Origin: an uncultured Microcaldota archaeon
GTDB lineage: Archaea > Micrarchaeota > Micrarchaeia > Anstonellales > Anstonellaceae
NCBI GenBank assembly: GCA_903923795.1
Contig: CAIXYX010000101.1
Location: 1 to 16,948, forward strand
Reading direction: 5' to 3'
Length of the DNA stretch: 16,948 nucleotides
The notes below the pieces were generated by a model that was not told where the DNA came from, searched no databases, and saw only the letters and a program-made list of their open reading frames with translations. Shown here in pieces: positions 7,700 to 16,600 of the stretch. Position 1 is the first letter of the stretch. Each line of letters begins with the position of its first letter. The position numbers were made by a program, and so were the translations under genes.

Positions 7700-8085
7700 C
7701 CGACACACCGCAGCGCGCCATGCATGAAGCTGAGGCTTGGCTGGTTTCTGCTAAGGACAAGCTGGCGAGCGCCGAAATAGATGAAAGCTCGGCTATCGTC
7801 TGCTGCGCTCAAGCCATCCACGCCATCATTCGCGCCAATGATGCCTTGACGCTAAAATACCTGGGGATAAAATCCACGCGCCATGACGATGCATCCAACC
7901 TGTTTTCCAAACTGCTAAAGACGCATCTGCCTCAGGAGGACAAACGCTTCCTGAGGCTATTGGAGAGGGCGATGGAGGACAAAAGCGGCGCCGACTATGG
8001 AAAAGCCAGCTTTAGCTATGAGCAGGCCGCGCGATACGTGCACGAGGCGCAGGAATTCGTGTCGGTGATGAAAGGGCGGATTTAA
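7696..8085 (+). CDS. HEPN-domain protein, probable toxin partner of the MNT protein
   Basis: 129 residues, all helical, typical HEPN length. Recognisable are an N-terminal helix EAEAWLVSAKDKLASA, AIHAIIRANDALTLKYLG (39-57) and the C-terminal YGKASFSYEQAARYVHEAQEFV. The start ATG overlaps the MNT stop, with GGTGAGG (7684-7690) as ribosome-binding site, so the two genes are translationally coupled. Many HEPN toxins are RNases with an R-x(4-6)-H motif. I do not find that motif: the nearest candidates are RYVH (113-116) and TRHDD (61-65). It may be catalytically divergent or act by another route. Toxin status is inferred from gene order and family. Confidence 0.82.
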   Translation: MTDTPQRAMHEAEAWLVSAKDKLASAEIDESSAIVCCAQAIHAIIRANDALTLKYLGIKSTRHDDASNLFSKLLKTHLPQEDKRFLRLLERAMEDKSGADYGKASFSYEQAARYVHEAQEFVSVMKGRI

Positions 8086-8094
8086 GGTGAAATC

Positions 8095-8853
8095 ATGAAA
8101 ATGCTGGCTGGCTACAATTGGAAAGAGCTTTTCGCCAAAGTGAAAGTCTCCAGGCCGATTTACTACGTCCTCTCCGGAAGCCATCTCTACGGATTCAACT
8201 CTCCTGACAGTGATATCGATATCAGAGGGGCGCATTGCGAAGAGCTTTATGGGGTAATCGGCCTCCGCCGAGAAAAAGAAGTCCTGGAGTTGACAGAGGG
8301 TGACTTGGATTTCGTCTCCTTCGAACTGCGGAAAGAGCTGCAGCTTATCCTCTCAAACAATTCCAACGTGCTCGAGCATTTGGCCGCACCGACGCTGTAC
8401 AAAAGCAAACACTACCCCCAACTGCGAAGTCTCGCAGAGCGCAGCCTGTCAAAGCTCGTGGCAAAACCGTATTGGGGGATTGCCCAATTCAACACCCACA
8501 AGTATCTGCGGACTTCCAATGAAAGCTATCGGGAGAATCCGCTCAAGAAATACTTGTATGTTATCCGTTCTTATATGGCAGGAATCCATGCGCTGGAGAA
8601 GCATCGGATTGAACCAAACCTCAAGAAGCTCAACAAGATGCGCATGTTCCAGATTTCGGTTGTCGATGAACTGATTGAGAAGAAAGTGGATGGGCTGGAG
8701 AAGATGACGATTCCGGCCTGCAAAGAGGCAGATGAAACGATTGACAAGCTAATGAAGATGTTCGCCAGTTCAGAGGAAAGTTCGACTTTGCCGCCCTCTC
8801 CACTAATCTACGAAGAAGCGAATAAGTTCTTGATCAGGATGAGAATGGGATAG
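8095..8853 (+). CDS. RlaP/YcgL-type nucleotidyltransferase (COG3541-like)
   Basis: 252 residues. The ATG at 8095 follows the HEPN stop by 9 nt and has GGTGA at 8086-8090, so it is the third gene of the operon. SGSHLYGFNSPDSDIDIRG (27-45) is the signature of this Pol-beta-superfamily family: GS at 28-29 and the acidic pair D40/D42, followed by a third acidic residue at D72 in GDLDFVSFELRK. The helical C-terminal part (about 80-250) is typical of the family. Members are predicted nucleotidyltransferases, often linked to RNA repair or RNA ligases; the target is unknown. All three catalytic acids are present, in contrast to the MNT gene upstream. Whether it belongs functionally to the HEPN-MNT module is inferred from the operon only. 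Confidence 0.82.
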   Translation: MKMLAGYNWKELFAKVKVSRPIYYVLSGSHLYGFNSPDSDIDIRGAHCEELYGVIGLRREKEVLELTEGDLDFVSFELRKELQLILSNNSNVLEHLAAPTLYKSKHYPQLRSLAERSLSKLVAKPYWGIAQFNTHKYLRTSNESYRENPLKKYLYVIRSYMAGIHALEKHRIEPNLKKLNKMRMFQISVVDELIEKKVDGLEKMTIPACKEADETIDKLMKMFASSEESSTLPPSPLIYEEANKFLIRMRMG

Positions 8854-8864
8854 ATTTCAGGTAT
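8854..8864 (+). repeat. 11-bp direct repeat, copy 1
   Basis: ATTTCAGGTAT immediately after the RlaP stop codon, preceded by GATAG (8849-8853). It recurs at 8931-8941, 77 bp away, preceded by GATAGAGTA. It may be a small duplication or excision scar in the spacer between the convergent operons, or chance. Confidence 0.4.
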
Positions 8865-8930
8865 GCGTTCCTTCGTTATGGCAGTGGCGTGTCTTTTGTG
8901 GCTGAATCGGCCCAGCACGGTGATAGAGTA

Positions 8931-8941
8931 ATTTCAGGTAT
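8931..8941 (+). repeat. 11-bp direct repeat, copy 2
   Basis: Second exact copy of ATTTCAGGTAT, ending 6 bp before the AbiEii stop codon. The 66 bp between the copies contain no ORF and no clear terminator. Confidence 0.4.
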
Positions 8942-8947
8942 TTCCAA

Positions 8948-9889
8948 TCACATGAGAACCGGATTACCCACCCGCCTCTTATGGCTCCAGTAAAGGACAT
9001 GGAGCAAAGCCTTTGGGGCGACTACTTTCAATTCATGCACTTGCCCCGCAGGCAAGACACCCGCTTTCAATAGCTCTTTCTCGGCATGTGCCATCTTCAG
9101 TTTGTGGGTGAAGTCCGTGTTTATCTGCGCATCAAGCGCGTGGAAATCGTCGTCCATATGCACCAGCAGCATCAGTGTCCGGGCGGCCATGGCGACGAAA
9201 TCCTGGCGGGACAGATGGCCTGAGAGCAGGTAGTCATCGAATGTGCTCAGGGCGTTGAGGGGCATGGCCGGAGTGGATGCCAATGAAAGGCAGCCCATGA
9301 GAGTCTTCCTCACGCTCTCGGCGCATTCCGCCTCCCCGAACGAAGTGCTTCGCAGATGGTTCTGGTCGGAAATGACCGCTTCCCAGTCTGCTTTCATGCC
9401 TCGGATTGGGGCCTTCTCGTCCAGGAGGCAGTCGATGTCGAATATATCCTTGATGATTTGGGTGGGCTCTCGCTCCGATCTGCCGATGGTGGCATGGGCC
9501 AGAGAGGAGAGCTTCGAGGCGAGGAAATAGCTCTTCGTTGGGATCAAGACCTCGATGCCGTGCGGAGTTTGGCGTTCCGTTTGGCGGATGCGAAAACGGC
9601 TGATGTCGAGCTTGATCTCAACACCGTCCTTGGCCGCCTTGTAGAAGACGAAGAGTGGGTTCTTGCATGGGCGCCCGGTAATCGAAAAACCGGCCGATTG
9701 GACGGCTTCGGCCAATCGTCTGGGATCGGAATCGAAAGCGACATCCAAATCGATGCTCAGCCGCCTTGGCTTGCCCAAACTGGCCTGAATCGCGCTTCCA
9801 CCCAGGAAAACAACGCCAGATTCCACTGTTGCGATCGCGCCCAGAGCCTCGAACACGGCATCGCTCTTGCGCTTGAACCCTTTATCCAT
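8948..9889 (-). CDS. abiEii: AbiEii-like nucleotidyltransferase toxin (type IV toxin-antitoxin)
   Basis: 313 residues. VVFLGGSAIQASLGKPRRLSIDLDV contains GGS (30-32) and the R-x-S-x-D-x-D pair D47/D49. A third acidic residue is in GVEIKLDIS (D95). IPTKSYFLASKLSSL and IIKDIFDIDCLL (145-156) correspond to the later family motifs. AbiEii proteins are nucleotidyltransferases (some modify tRNA) that arrest growth when the partner fails to restrain them. The ATG lies inside the 3' end of the antitoxin gene (8-nt overlap), with a GGTGG ribosome-binding site at 9896-9900, so it is translated from the antitoxin mRNA. The gene converges on the MNT operon. The length and motifs suggest an intact gene; the exact target is unknown. 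Confidence 0.88.
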   Translation of the reverse strand: MDKGFKRKSDAVFEALGAIATVESGVVFLGGSAIQASLGKPRRLSIDLDVAFDSDPRRLAEAVQSAGFSITGRPCKNPLFVFYKAAKDGVEIKLDISRFRIRQTERQTPHGIEVLIPTKSYFLASKLSSLAHATIGRSEREPTQIIKDIFDIDCLLDEKAPIRGMKADWEAVISDQNHLRSTSFGEAECAESVRKTLMGCLSLASTPAMPLNALSTFDDYLLSGHLSRQDFVAMAARTLMLLVHMDDDFHALDAQINTDFTHKLKMAHAEKELLKAGVLPAGQVHELKVVAPKALLHVLYWSHKRRVGNPVLM

Positions 9890-10514
9890 ACGATTCCACC
9901 TTGCGTATAAGCTCGAAATTCGCCTTGCCTGCGGCCAGATGTCTTTTATCAGCTACGACTTTTGTGTTTTTGGACATTTCGTAGGCGAGGATGGAGACGA
10001 ACCAGCTCAGGTATCGCCTCATGGCGTATCGATAAAGCTCGGAGTAATTGATTTTCGGCAATCCTCGGTATTCGTGCTCTTGCAGGCACTGCTCCCAGAG
10101 GTCGATGACATCGTCGATGTGGAGCGGGATGATGCCCTTGTGGGAATAGTGGAGCATGTCGACCAGGCATTTTTCTATGGTCACTTCGTTGGCTTTTATG
10201 CCCGGCACGGCGACCTTGGGCGTGCGGGAGACGATGACTATTGTTTCATCCGCAACGACCCGATTTATCTTGAGGGATGGTTTTCGCTCGCCCGCGTAGA
10301 TATTTGTATTTGGGAATTCTGGGGCGAGAAGCTCCATCAAAGGCTCGACACCCACCTTTTCACATTCGATGAAAATCATGTTCTTGCGCCAGTTGTGCAT
10401 CTTTGGGATGAAGGGGGTCAAATCCCAGAGAGTGAAGGTCAGGTGAGGCATGCCCTTTTTGATGATTCGGGAGATGCGCTTTACTTGGAGTCCGAAGACG
10501 AGGGTGGTTGTCAT
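9882..10514 (-). CDS. AbiEi/DUF6577-like antitoxin and probable autorepressor
   Basis: 210 residues, first gene of the operon. Recognisable family features are TLWDLTPFIPKM (28-39), MIFIECEKVGVEPLM (46-60), VTIEKCLVDML (111-121) and the C-terminal INYSELYRYAMRR (155-167), the last two resembling the LEKxLVD and LLRYAxRR segments I associate with AbiEi/DUF6577 antitoxins. AbiEi proteins usually carry an N-terminal winged helix of about 60 residues, but here the antitoxin-type core begins almost at once. The start at 10514 is supported by the TATA box at 10536-10545 at leaderless spacing, and upstream in-frame reading is not needed. Absence of the winged helix is therefore probably real. The start codon lies inside an inverted repeat, suggesting tight transcriptional control. 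Confidence 0.72.
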   Translation of the reverse strand: MTTTLVFGLQVKRISRIIKKGMPHLTFTLWDLTPFIPKMHNWRKNMIFIECEKVGVEPLMELLAPEFPNTNIYAGERKPSLKINRVVADETIVIVSRTPKVAVPGIKANEVTIEKCLVDMLHYSHKGIIPLHIDDVIDLWEQCLQEHEYRGLPKINYSELYRYAMRRYLSWFVSILAYEMSKNTKVVADKRHLAAGKANFELIRKVESYG

Positions 10515-10533
10515 GTAGATAGATTACATGACA
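10509..10533. promoter_or_regulatory. AbiE operator 1, perfect inverted repeat overlapping the start codon
   Basis: TGTCATGTA-gatagat-TACATGACA has 9-bp arms with no mismatch. The antitoxin ATG (10514 on the minus strand) lies within the left arm, so a bound regulator would cover the transcription start and first codon. Confidence 0.75.
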
Positions 10534-10535
10534 GA

Positions 10536-10545
10536 GTTTATAATC
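10536..10545 (-). promoter_or_regulatory. TATA box of the AbiE operon
   Basis: On the minus strand it reads GATTATAAAC, identical to the box of the giant TPR gene. It is centred about 26 nt from the ATG (leaderless) and sits between two perfect inverted repeats. Confidence 0.7.
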
Positions 10546-10548
10546 CTA

Positions 10549-10577
10549 TTTGTCATGTGAAGTGATTACATGACAAA
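10549..10577. promoter_or_regulatory. AbiE operator 2, perfect inverted repeat upstream of the TATA box
   Basis: TTTGTCATGT-gaagtgatt-ACATGACAAA has 10-bp arms with no mismatch and shares the TGTCATGT half-site with operator 1, giving four half-sites around one promoter. The repeat centres are about 42 bp apart (four helical turns), so two dimers would sit on the same DNA face and flank the TBP/TFB site. Confidence 0.75.
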
Positions 10578-10579
10578 AA
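10575..10579 (-). terminator. Weak oligo-T terminator candidate of the surface-protein gene
   Basis: TTTTT on the minus strand about 85 nt after the stop, the only T-run before the next gene. Archaeal termination often needs only oligo-T, but this run is short and overlaps AbiE operator 2. Confidence 0.25.
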
Positions 10580-10632
10580 TACAGATCTGACCCTTATCTC
10601 GGCCCGACTCTGCCTGAATCTATCTCCTTATG

Positions 10633-10687
10633 CCCTATTCCCTGATTTCCCTGCCTTCTGCTAACTCCCCTGCCCCCTGTATTCCCC
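10633..10687 (-). other. Purine-rich G-tract cluster at the 3' end of the surface-protein gene
   Basis: On the minus (coding) strand six G-tracts (lengths 4, 5, 4, 3, 3, 3) occur within 55 nt spanning the stop codon at 10661-10663. Four are separated by short loops, which is compatible with an RNA or DNA G-quadruplex. It may also simply be a purine-rich 3' end. Confidence 0.35.
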
Positions 10688-13600
10688 GTAGAAGTTGACG
10701 ATGTTGTTGAGCGGGTTCTTGTAGGTCGCCAATTCTTGAGGTATCATGAGCTCATAGTCAGACACGCCGTATGTGCCCGATGCCGACTTGTTTATCCGAA
10801 CCGCGAACACCAAATCTTGCGCGCCGTTGTAGCAGATGGATGAGCCCGCGGCGCCCTGCCACAAGATGCCGGTGGCGAAAGGCGAGGAGTTCGACACCCT
10901 TGCGATTGGCACATGGGTGACATTGCGCCCGTATATTGTGAATGTGTCTGTCTGGTCCGCTGTGCCGTTGGCGTCGACATCAAAGAAGCCCGAGATGGTG
11001 CGGCTGGTGCCGGGGGCGAGGCCCAATGTGGTGTCTGCCTGCGCGAAGTCGCTGGGGCTCGTGGTGTCCGCGCTGCCGTTGGGGCAGTAGCCCAATGGAT
11101 AGAGATATGTGAAGTTGACCACCACTGACGGCTCGGCCACATAAACCACTTGGCCATGTGTTGCAGACCAGTTCAGCAGGGTTTGCGCCGCCCCGTTGCC
11201 GAGCTGCAGTTGTCCTGCCGTGTTGCCATAGTATTTCTGCCACTCTTTTATGACATTGGATGTGCCGTTGAGCGTGACCGAGGCGCCGGACTTGTCCACG
11301 GCCGTGACCGAGCAGTTCCATCCGCCCCAGATGCTGAGGTTGAAGTTGGTCGAGTTGAAGATGGTGGAGTTGCCATCCTGCGTGGCGTTGACATTGTTGA
11401 CTATGACCGTGCCGCTCGGGTTGGTTATGGTGTAGTTTATCCAGACAAGGTCCGACTGCCCGTCCCCGTCGGTGACATTGGCGCGGCATTGGGTGATGGA
11501 CATCTGGGTGAGGTTTGTTATTGAGAGGTTTGTTATTGTGGGCAGGCTGTTTGCTATGCTCACGGCTGATGAGTTGACCGATGTGCCGTTCTGGTAAGAG
11601 TCATCGGGCGTGATTTGGCAGACGAGTGTGTCGTTCTTGATGAAGCTGGTGTTGGTGATGTTCTGCGTTGTCATGCCCAGCGAGGCATTGTTCTTGTACC
11701 ACAGGTAGTGGAGCGAGACCGTGTCGGCGTCTATGTCCGAGACGTTTGTGGCATTGCAGTAGATTGTCGGTGTGGTCTTGTAGATGGGGCTGGGCGTTAT
11801 CGTGGCATTGTCCACTGTAGGCAATTGGTTGGGGTAGGCGTTGGTGCCGCTTGTGGAAATGGCGTTGTTATCCGAGTCAATGAAGGTGATGTTGACAGTT
11901 GCATTTTGCAGCGCGGTGCCCGAGCAGTTGTATGTGACTGTGAGGTCGTTGCCTGATGTGCTGTCATTGTGCAGAGAGCAGGTGCCGCTTGTTGCAGACA
12001 CATTCCATGAGACTATGTCAGACACGCCGCTGTAGTCAGATGCTGATGCAGATGCGAGGAACCAGTGGGTTGCGGATGCATTCGTGAAGTTTATGCTTGC
12101 CGAGACATATGGGGGCGGGTTGGCGTTTGTTGTGTATGGATACCAGTCCTGCGGCAGGCCAATGCCCGTGAAGTTTCCGCCGACAGTTGTCGCGTTAAAT
12201 GGCCGGTCAATGCCTGAGTCTGCCCATGTGTCCGAGCTGTTGTCATAGACCTTGAAAACAGACCAGGCAGGGGTGTTGTTTGTGAAGTAATAGATGTTGC
12301 CGAGCGCGCCGTATGGCATGATTTGTGGTGTGAAGCTTTCGGTCCAGCGGGCTATTCCTGACGAGATGCGCAATTCATCGATGGAGCCGTTGAGGTCCCG
12401 TAAAGTGACGTCCTGCCTCCGCCCGATTGTCACTGCGTTTGTTGTCGAGGAGTAATTGCTCCATGTTGCGGATGACTGGTAGGCGCCGTCAAGGTAGAGG
12501 CTGACGTTTGAGTTGTTCCTCACCACCGCGACATGATGCCAGGTGTTGTTGGACATTGTGGTGACCGAGTTTATGGAAATGACATTCTGCCCTGTGACGA
12601 AATAGACGTAATTGGAGTCCTCGTGCACCAGCCAGCCGGTGTTGCCCCCGAAACTGTAGTCCGACGAGCCCACGAAGGCGTAGCAGTTCTTGCCAGAGCA
12701 TGTGGGGTTGCTTGAGGTATTGACCCAGAAGTCGATCGTCCACTTGTTGTTGGCATTGAGGTCGAAGTCGGAAGAGTTTGAGAGGCTGAGGAACGAGCCG
12801 CTTCCGTCGAATTTGCCGCTCGCGGTGCCGAACATTGGGGAGGCGGTGCTGGTTTGGGCGTTTCCATTCGCGGTGACAGCCTTCGCGCCAGTTGATGCGT
12901 CGATGAATGATGTGCTGGCGTTGCTTCCGTCCATGTGCAGCAGCAGGACAGTGTATGCGTCATTGCCGTTGAGCGCATCTGAAGTGTTGAACTGGTTGGT
13001 CTGGTTCGAATTGTTTATCCATACATTGGCCGTGAGGTTGCTGTATTGCATGAGGTTGTCACTTGTGTTTGCCTCGAAGAGCGCGGCCGTGCCTGATGCA
13101 TTGAGCGTGTTGTTTGTGAATGTGTTGTTGGCTGCCGTGCCGAGCGCGTGAATTGAGTGGCCGGAGCTTAGAGAGGTGATGAGCGAGTTGTTTGTGAGTG
13201 TGTTGTTGATTGCACCATCGAGGCGTGCCGCGTCATCGAACCAGCTTATCTTACAGTTCTTCATCGTGGTGTTGAAATCGCTCGAGTAGAAGCCCCAGCG
13301 GTTCGAGCTGTTGGTGCCATTTATTGAGCCGCCCATGCAGTCGAACGAGTTGTTCTGCCCGCCGTCAACATAGATGCCAAAGCCCGTGCTCTTGACGCCC
13401 AGCGTGATGTTGGTGAATATGTTGTTGTTCGAGTTGTTGGTCGCCCACAGGCCCCGATTGGATATGTTGGTACATGTGATGCCTGCGAATGAGCTGCTGC
13501 TCGTGTTTGTCAGCCTGATGCAGTAAGCGGGGTCGGTGGTGATGTTTGTGACCGATGCGCCTACTGTGGACTGGAGGCTTATGCCCGAGTCGAAGCTGTT

Positions 13601-16600
13601 GATTATGCAGTTCTTGATTGTGGTGTTGGCTTTGGCGGCATATATGCCGAATGTGTCAATGGTATTGTTGCCAGTCAGGGTGTGACCTTGACAATCTATA
13701 GTGATGTTTGCCGCCATGATGTTGAAGCCGTTGACGCCGCCGATTGTGATGTCCTGCCCCATGGTGTAGTTCTGCCATTGTGTTGTGAGGTCTTTGGAGA
13801 AGAGGAGGATGGGGCCGTCTGCTATTGTCATGTTGGACGAGTAATTGTAGGTGCTTGTGTTGATGTTGTCATTTGCATAGACTGCGCATGACCAGTTCTG
13901 GCCCATGGTGAGGTTGCCGTAAAGCACTGTGGAGAGGAGAGTGTTGGAGGAGTTGTTGACCACCATGCTGCCGGCGAGGCTTGTCTGGTTCGCGCCGTTC
14001 ATGAACCAGTTGTAATATGCAGTGAATGTCGCGTTTTCGCCGTCAACAAATGTGGCGTTGCAGGATAAGTTGGTTATGTCGTCAGCGCCTGCCGGTCCGA
14101 TGGCCACAGCGGTGATGTTGGGCGCGGTGTTGTGCAGGATTGTGAAGTTGTTTGCCGAGGAGAGGTTTGCGCTCGCTTCGAATGAGTCGTTGGCATAGAT
14201 GCGGATGCGGTATCCGCTGCCCGAAGCCACTGCGCTCGAGTTCCAGTAGTAGGGGTTGCTTGAGGTGTTTGCGATGAATGTGTATGTGGAGCCCGAATCA
14301 GACGAGTAGAAGAGCCAGTATTGGAGAGCATCTCCATCTGCATCTGTGCTGTTTGTCCAGTTTATCGAGATGTTGTTTGATGCCGGGCCCACAAAGTTCT
14401 CGGCTCCGTTTGGCAGGAGAGTTGTGGGTGCGGTGGGGGCATGGTTGATGCTTGTGGTGTATGGATACCAGTCCTGCGGCAGGCCCGAGCCCGTGAAGTT
14501 TCCGTTTGTGGTGGTGGAGTTGAACGGCCTTGCCGCGCCTATGTCCGCCCATGTGTCGGAGTTGTTGTCGCGGATGTCGAACACGCTCCATGACGAGGTG
14601 CCGTTGGCGAAGTAATATATGTTGCCCATAGAGGTGCCGTTGGCAATAGTGTAGTTGAACGAGTTTGATGAGTTCGAGCTGTTTATCCACAGGGCGGCAG
14701 TGAGGCTGTTGTCATAGAAGAGGTTGGAGCTTGTTAAGGATTCGAACAGGGCTGCTGTGCCGGCTGATGTGAGGGAGTTGTTTGTGAATGTGTTGGCATT
14801 GGCTGTGCCGAGCACGTGGAGGGCACGAGCACCGCTCAATGTGGTTGAGAGGCTGTTGTTTGTGAGCGTGTTTATTGATGCACCGTCCAGTCTGGCTGCA
14901 TCATCGAAGTTGCTGATGACACAATTGGCCATGGTGGTGTTGGACTGGCTCGAGTAGAATCCGTATTTGCCCGAACTGTTGTTGCCTGTTATGGCGCCGC
15001 CTTGGCAGTCGAAGCTGTTGTTCGCGCCGCCGTCAACATATATGCCGTTGCCTGATGAGGTGGCGCTGATGTTGAAGTTGGTGAAGTTGTTGTTGTTCGA
15101 GTTGTTGGTCATCCACAGGCCCTTGTCTGTTATGTTGACGCAGGTGAGGTTGGAGAAGGCGCTGTTGTTTGTCCTCACCAGTTTCACGCAGAATGAGGGG
15201 TCGAGGGTGAGGTTGGTGGCGTGCATGCCGCTGACACCCTCGAATGAGAGGCCGGTCTCGAAGTTGTTGACAAGGCAGTTTTGGATTGTGGTGTTGGTCT
15301 GGTTCGACCAGATGCCGTATGAGGAGCTGGTGTTGTTGCCGTTTATCTGCCCGCCCATGCAGTCAAAGGTGTTGTTCACTCCGCTGTCAACATAGATGCC
15401 ATAGGTGGTGTTGGTGGCGTTGATGGAGAAGTTGGCGAAGGTGTTGCCTGACGAGTTGCCCGTCACCCACAAGCCGCGGTTTGTCACATTCATGCAGGTG
15501 ATGTTGGCGAACGAGCTTCCTTTGGTGTTGTTGAGCTGGACGCAGTAGGCATCGTTGAGGGAGCCGTTGAGGTTGGCCCCTGGGTTGTATGTTATATTGG
15601 AGATGCTGGCGCCGGAGGTGTTCGCCATGAAGACACCGGATGAGAAGTTGCTGACATAACAGTTCTTGATTGTGGTGTTGACCTGGTTCGAGTATATACC
15701 GTACGCGTTTCGGGTATTGTTGCCAAAGATGTAGTAGCCGCCGCAGTCGATTGTGACGTTGGGGGCGCTGATGTTGAAGCAGGAGGAGCCATAGATGGTG
15801 GCGTTGTAGGTGAGGCTGTAGTTGAAGGCGGCGGTGTTCATGTTGACGCACAGGGTGGTTGTGGATGTGTATGGATACCAGTCCTGCGCGGCATTGTTGC
15901 CTGTCCAGTGGCCATTGGCATGCATGACATTGAGCGGCCTCGAATAGCCTCCTTCAGCCCAGCCGTTGTTGTTGGGGTCGGCCAAATTGAGCATATTCCA
16001 TGACGGGTCGCCGTTGGCAAAGTAATAGATGTTGCCCATGCCGGGGTATGGATATCCGGCTCCGGTTATGTTGTACTGGTTGTTCGAGCCCCAGTCAGAC
16101 ACCCAGATGTCGCCGCTGATGTTGTTGGCATAGAATGTGTTGTTTGTTGTCGTGGAGTCGAGGGAGAGCACTATTCTCCCGGTTGTGCTGCCGCTGCTCA
16201 ATGTGTTGTTGAAGATTCTATTGGAGCCCGAGTTCGACAGGTTGATGGCGTTGTTGGAAGAGGAGAAGGCCGTGCTGAATGAGACATTGTTGGTGTTGCT
16301 GTTTGTTATTGTGATGGCTGTGGCGCTTGAGGAGTTGGCGGAGTTGTTGAAGATGATGTTGTTGTTCGAGCTTGCATTCAATTGCAGGCTGGTGCCGATT
16401 GCGCTCATGGTGTTGTTGGCCAGCACGCCGCCGCTTGATGAGTAGAGGGAGATGGCCTTTCCTCCGGCCCATGTGGAGTTGATGGTGTTGTTGAGGATGG
16501 CTGCGGCGTTGGCCGAGCCGATGCCGATGCCTGTTCCTATGGAGTTGATATTGCAGTTCTTAACGGTAGTGTGCGGCTGGTTGGAATAGACGGCATTTGT

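Noticed and set aside
9867..10565. Plus-strand open frame opposite the AbiE antitoxin
   Set aside because: The minus strand carries the promoter, operators, overlap with the toxin gene and antitoxin-like motifs.
10509..10577. CRISPR-like repeats
   Set aside because: The recurrent TGTCATGTA elements are palindromic operator half-sites around one TATA box, with no spacers of uniform length and no further repeats.
11615..11956. Val-rich plus-strand open frames opposite the surface protein
   Set aside because: They are the complement of repeated Asn/Thr codons (GTTGTT, GGTGTT) and have no independent start signals.
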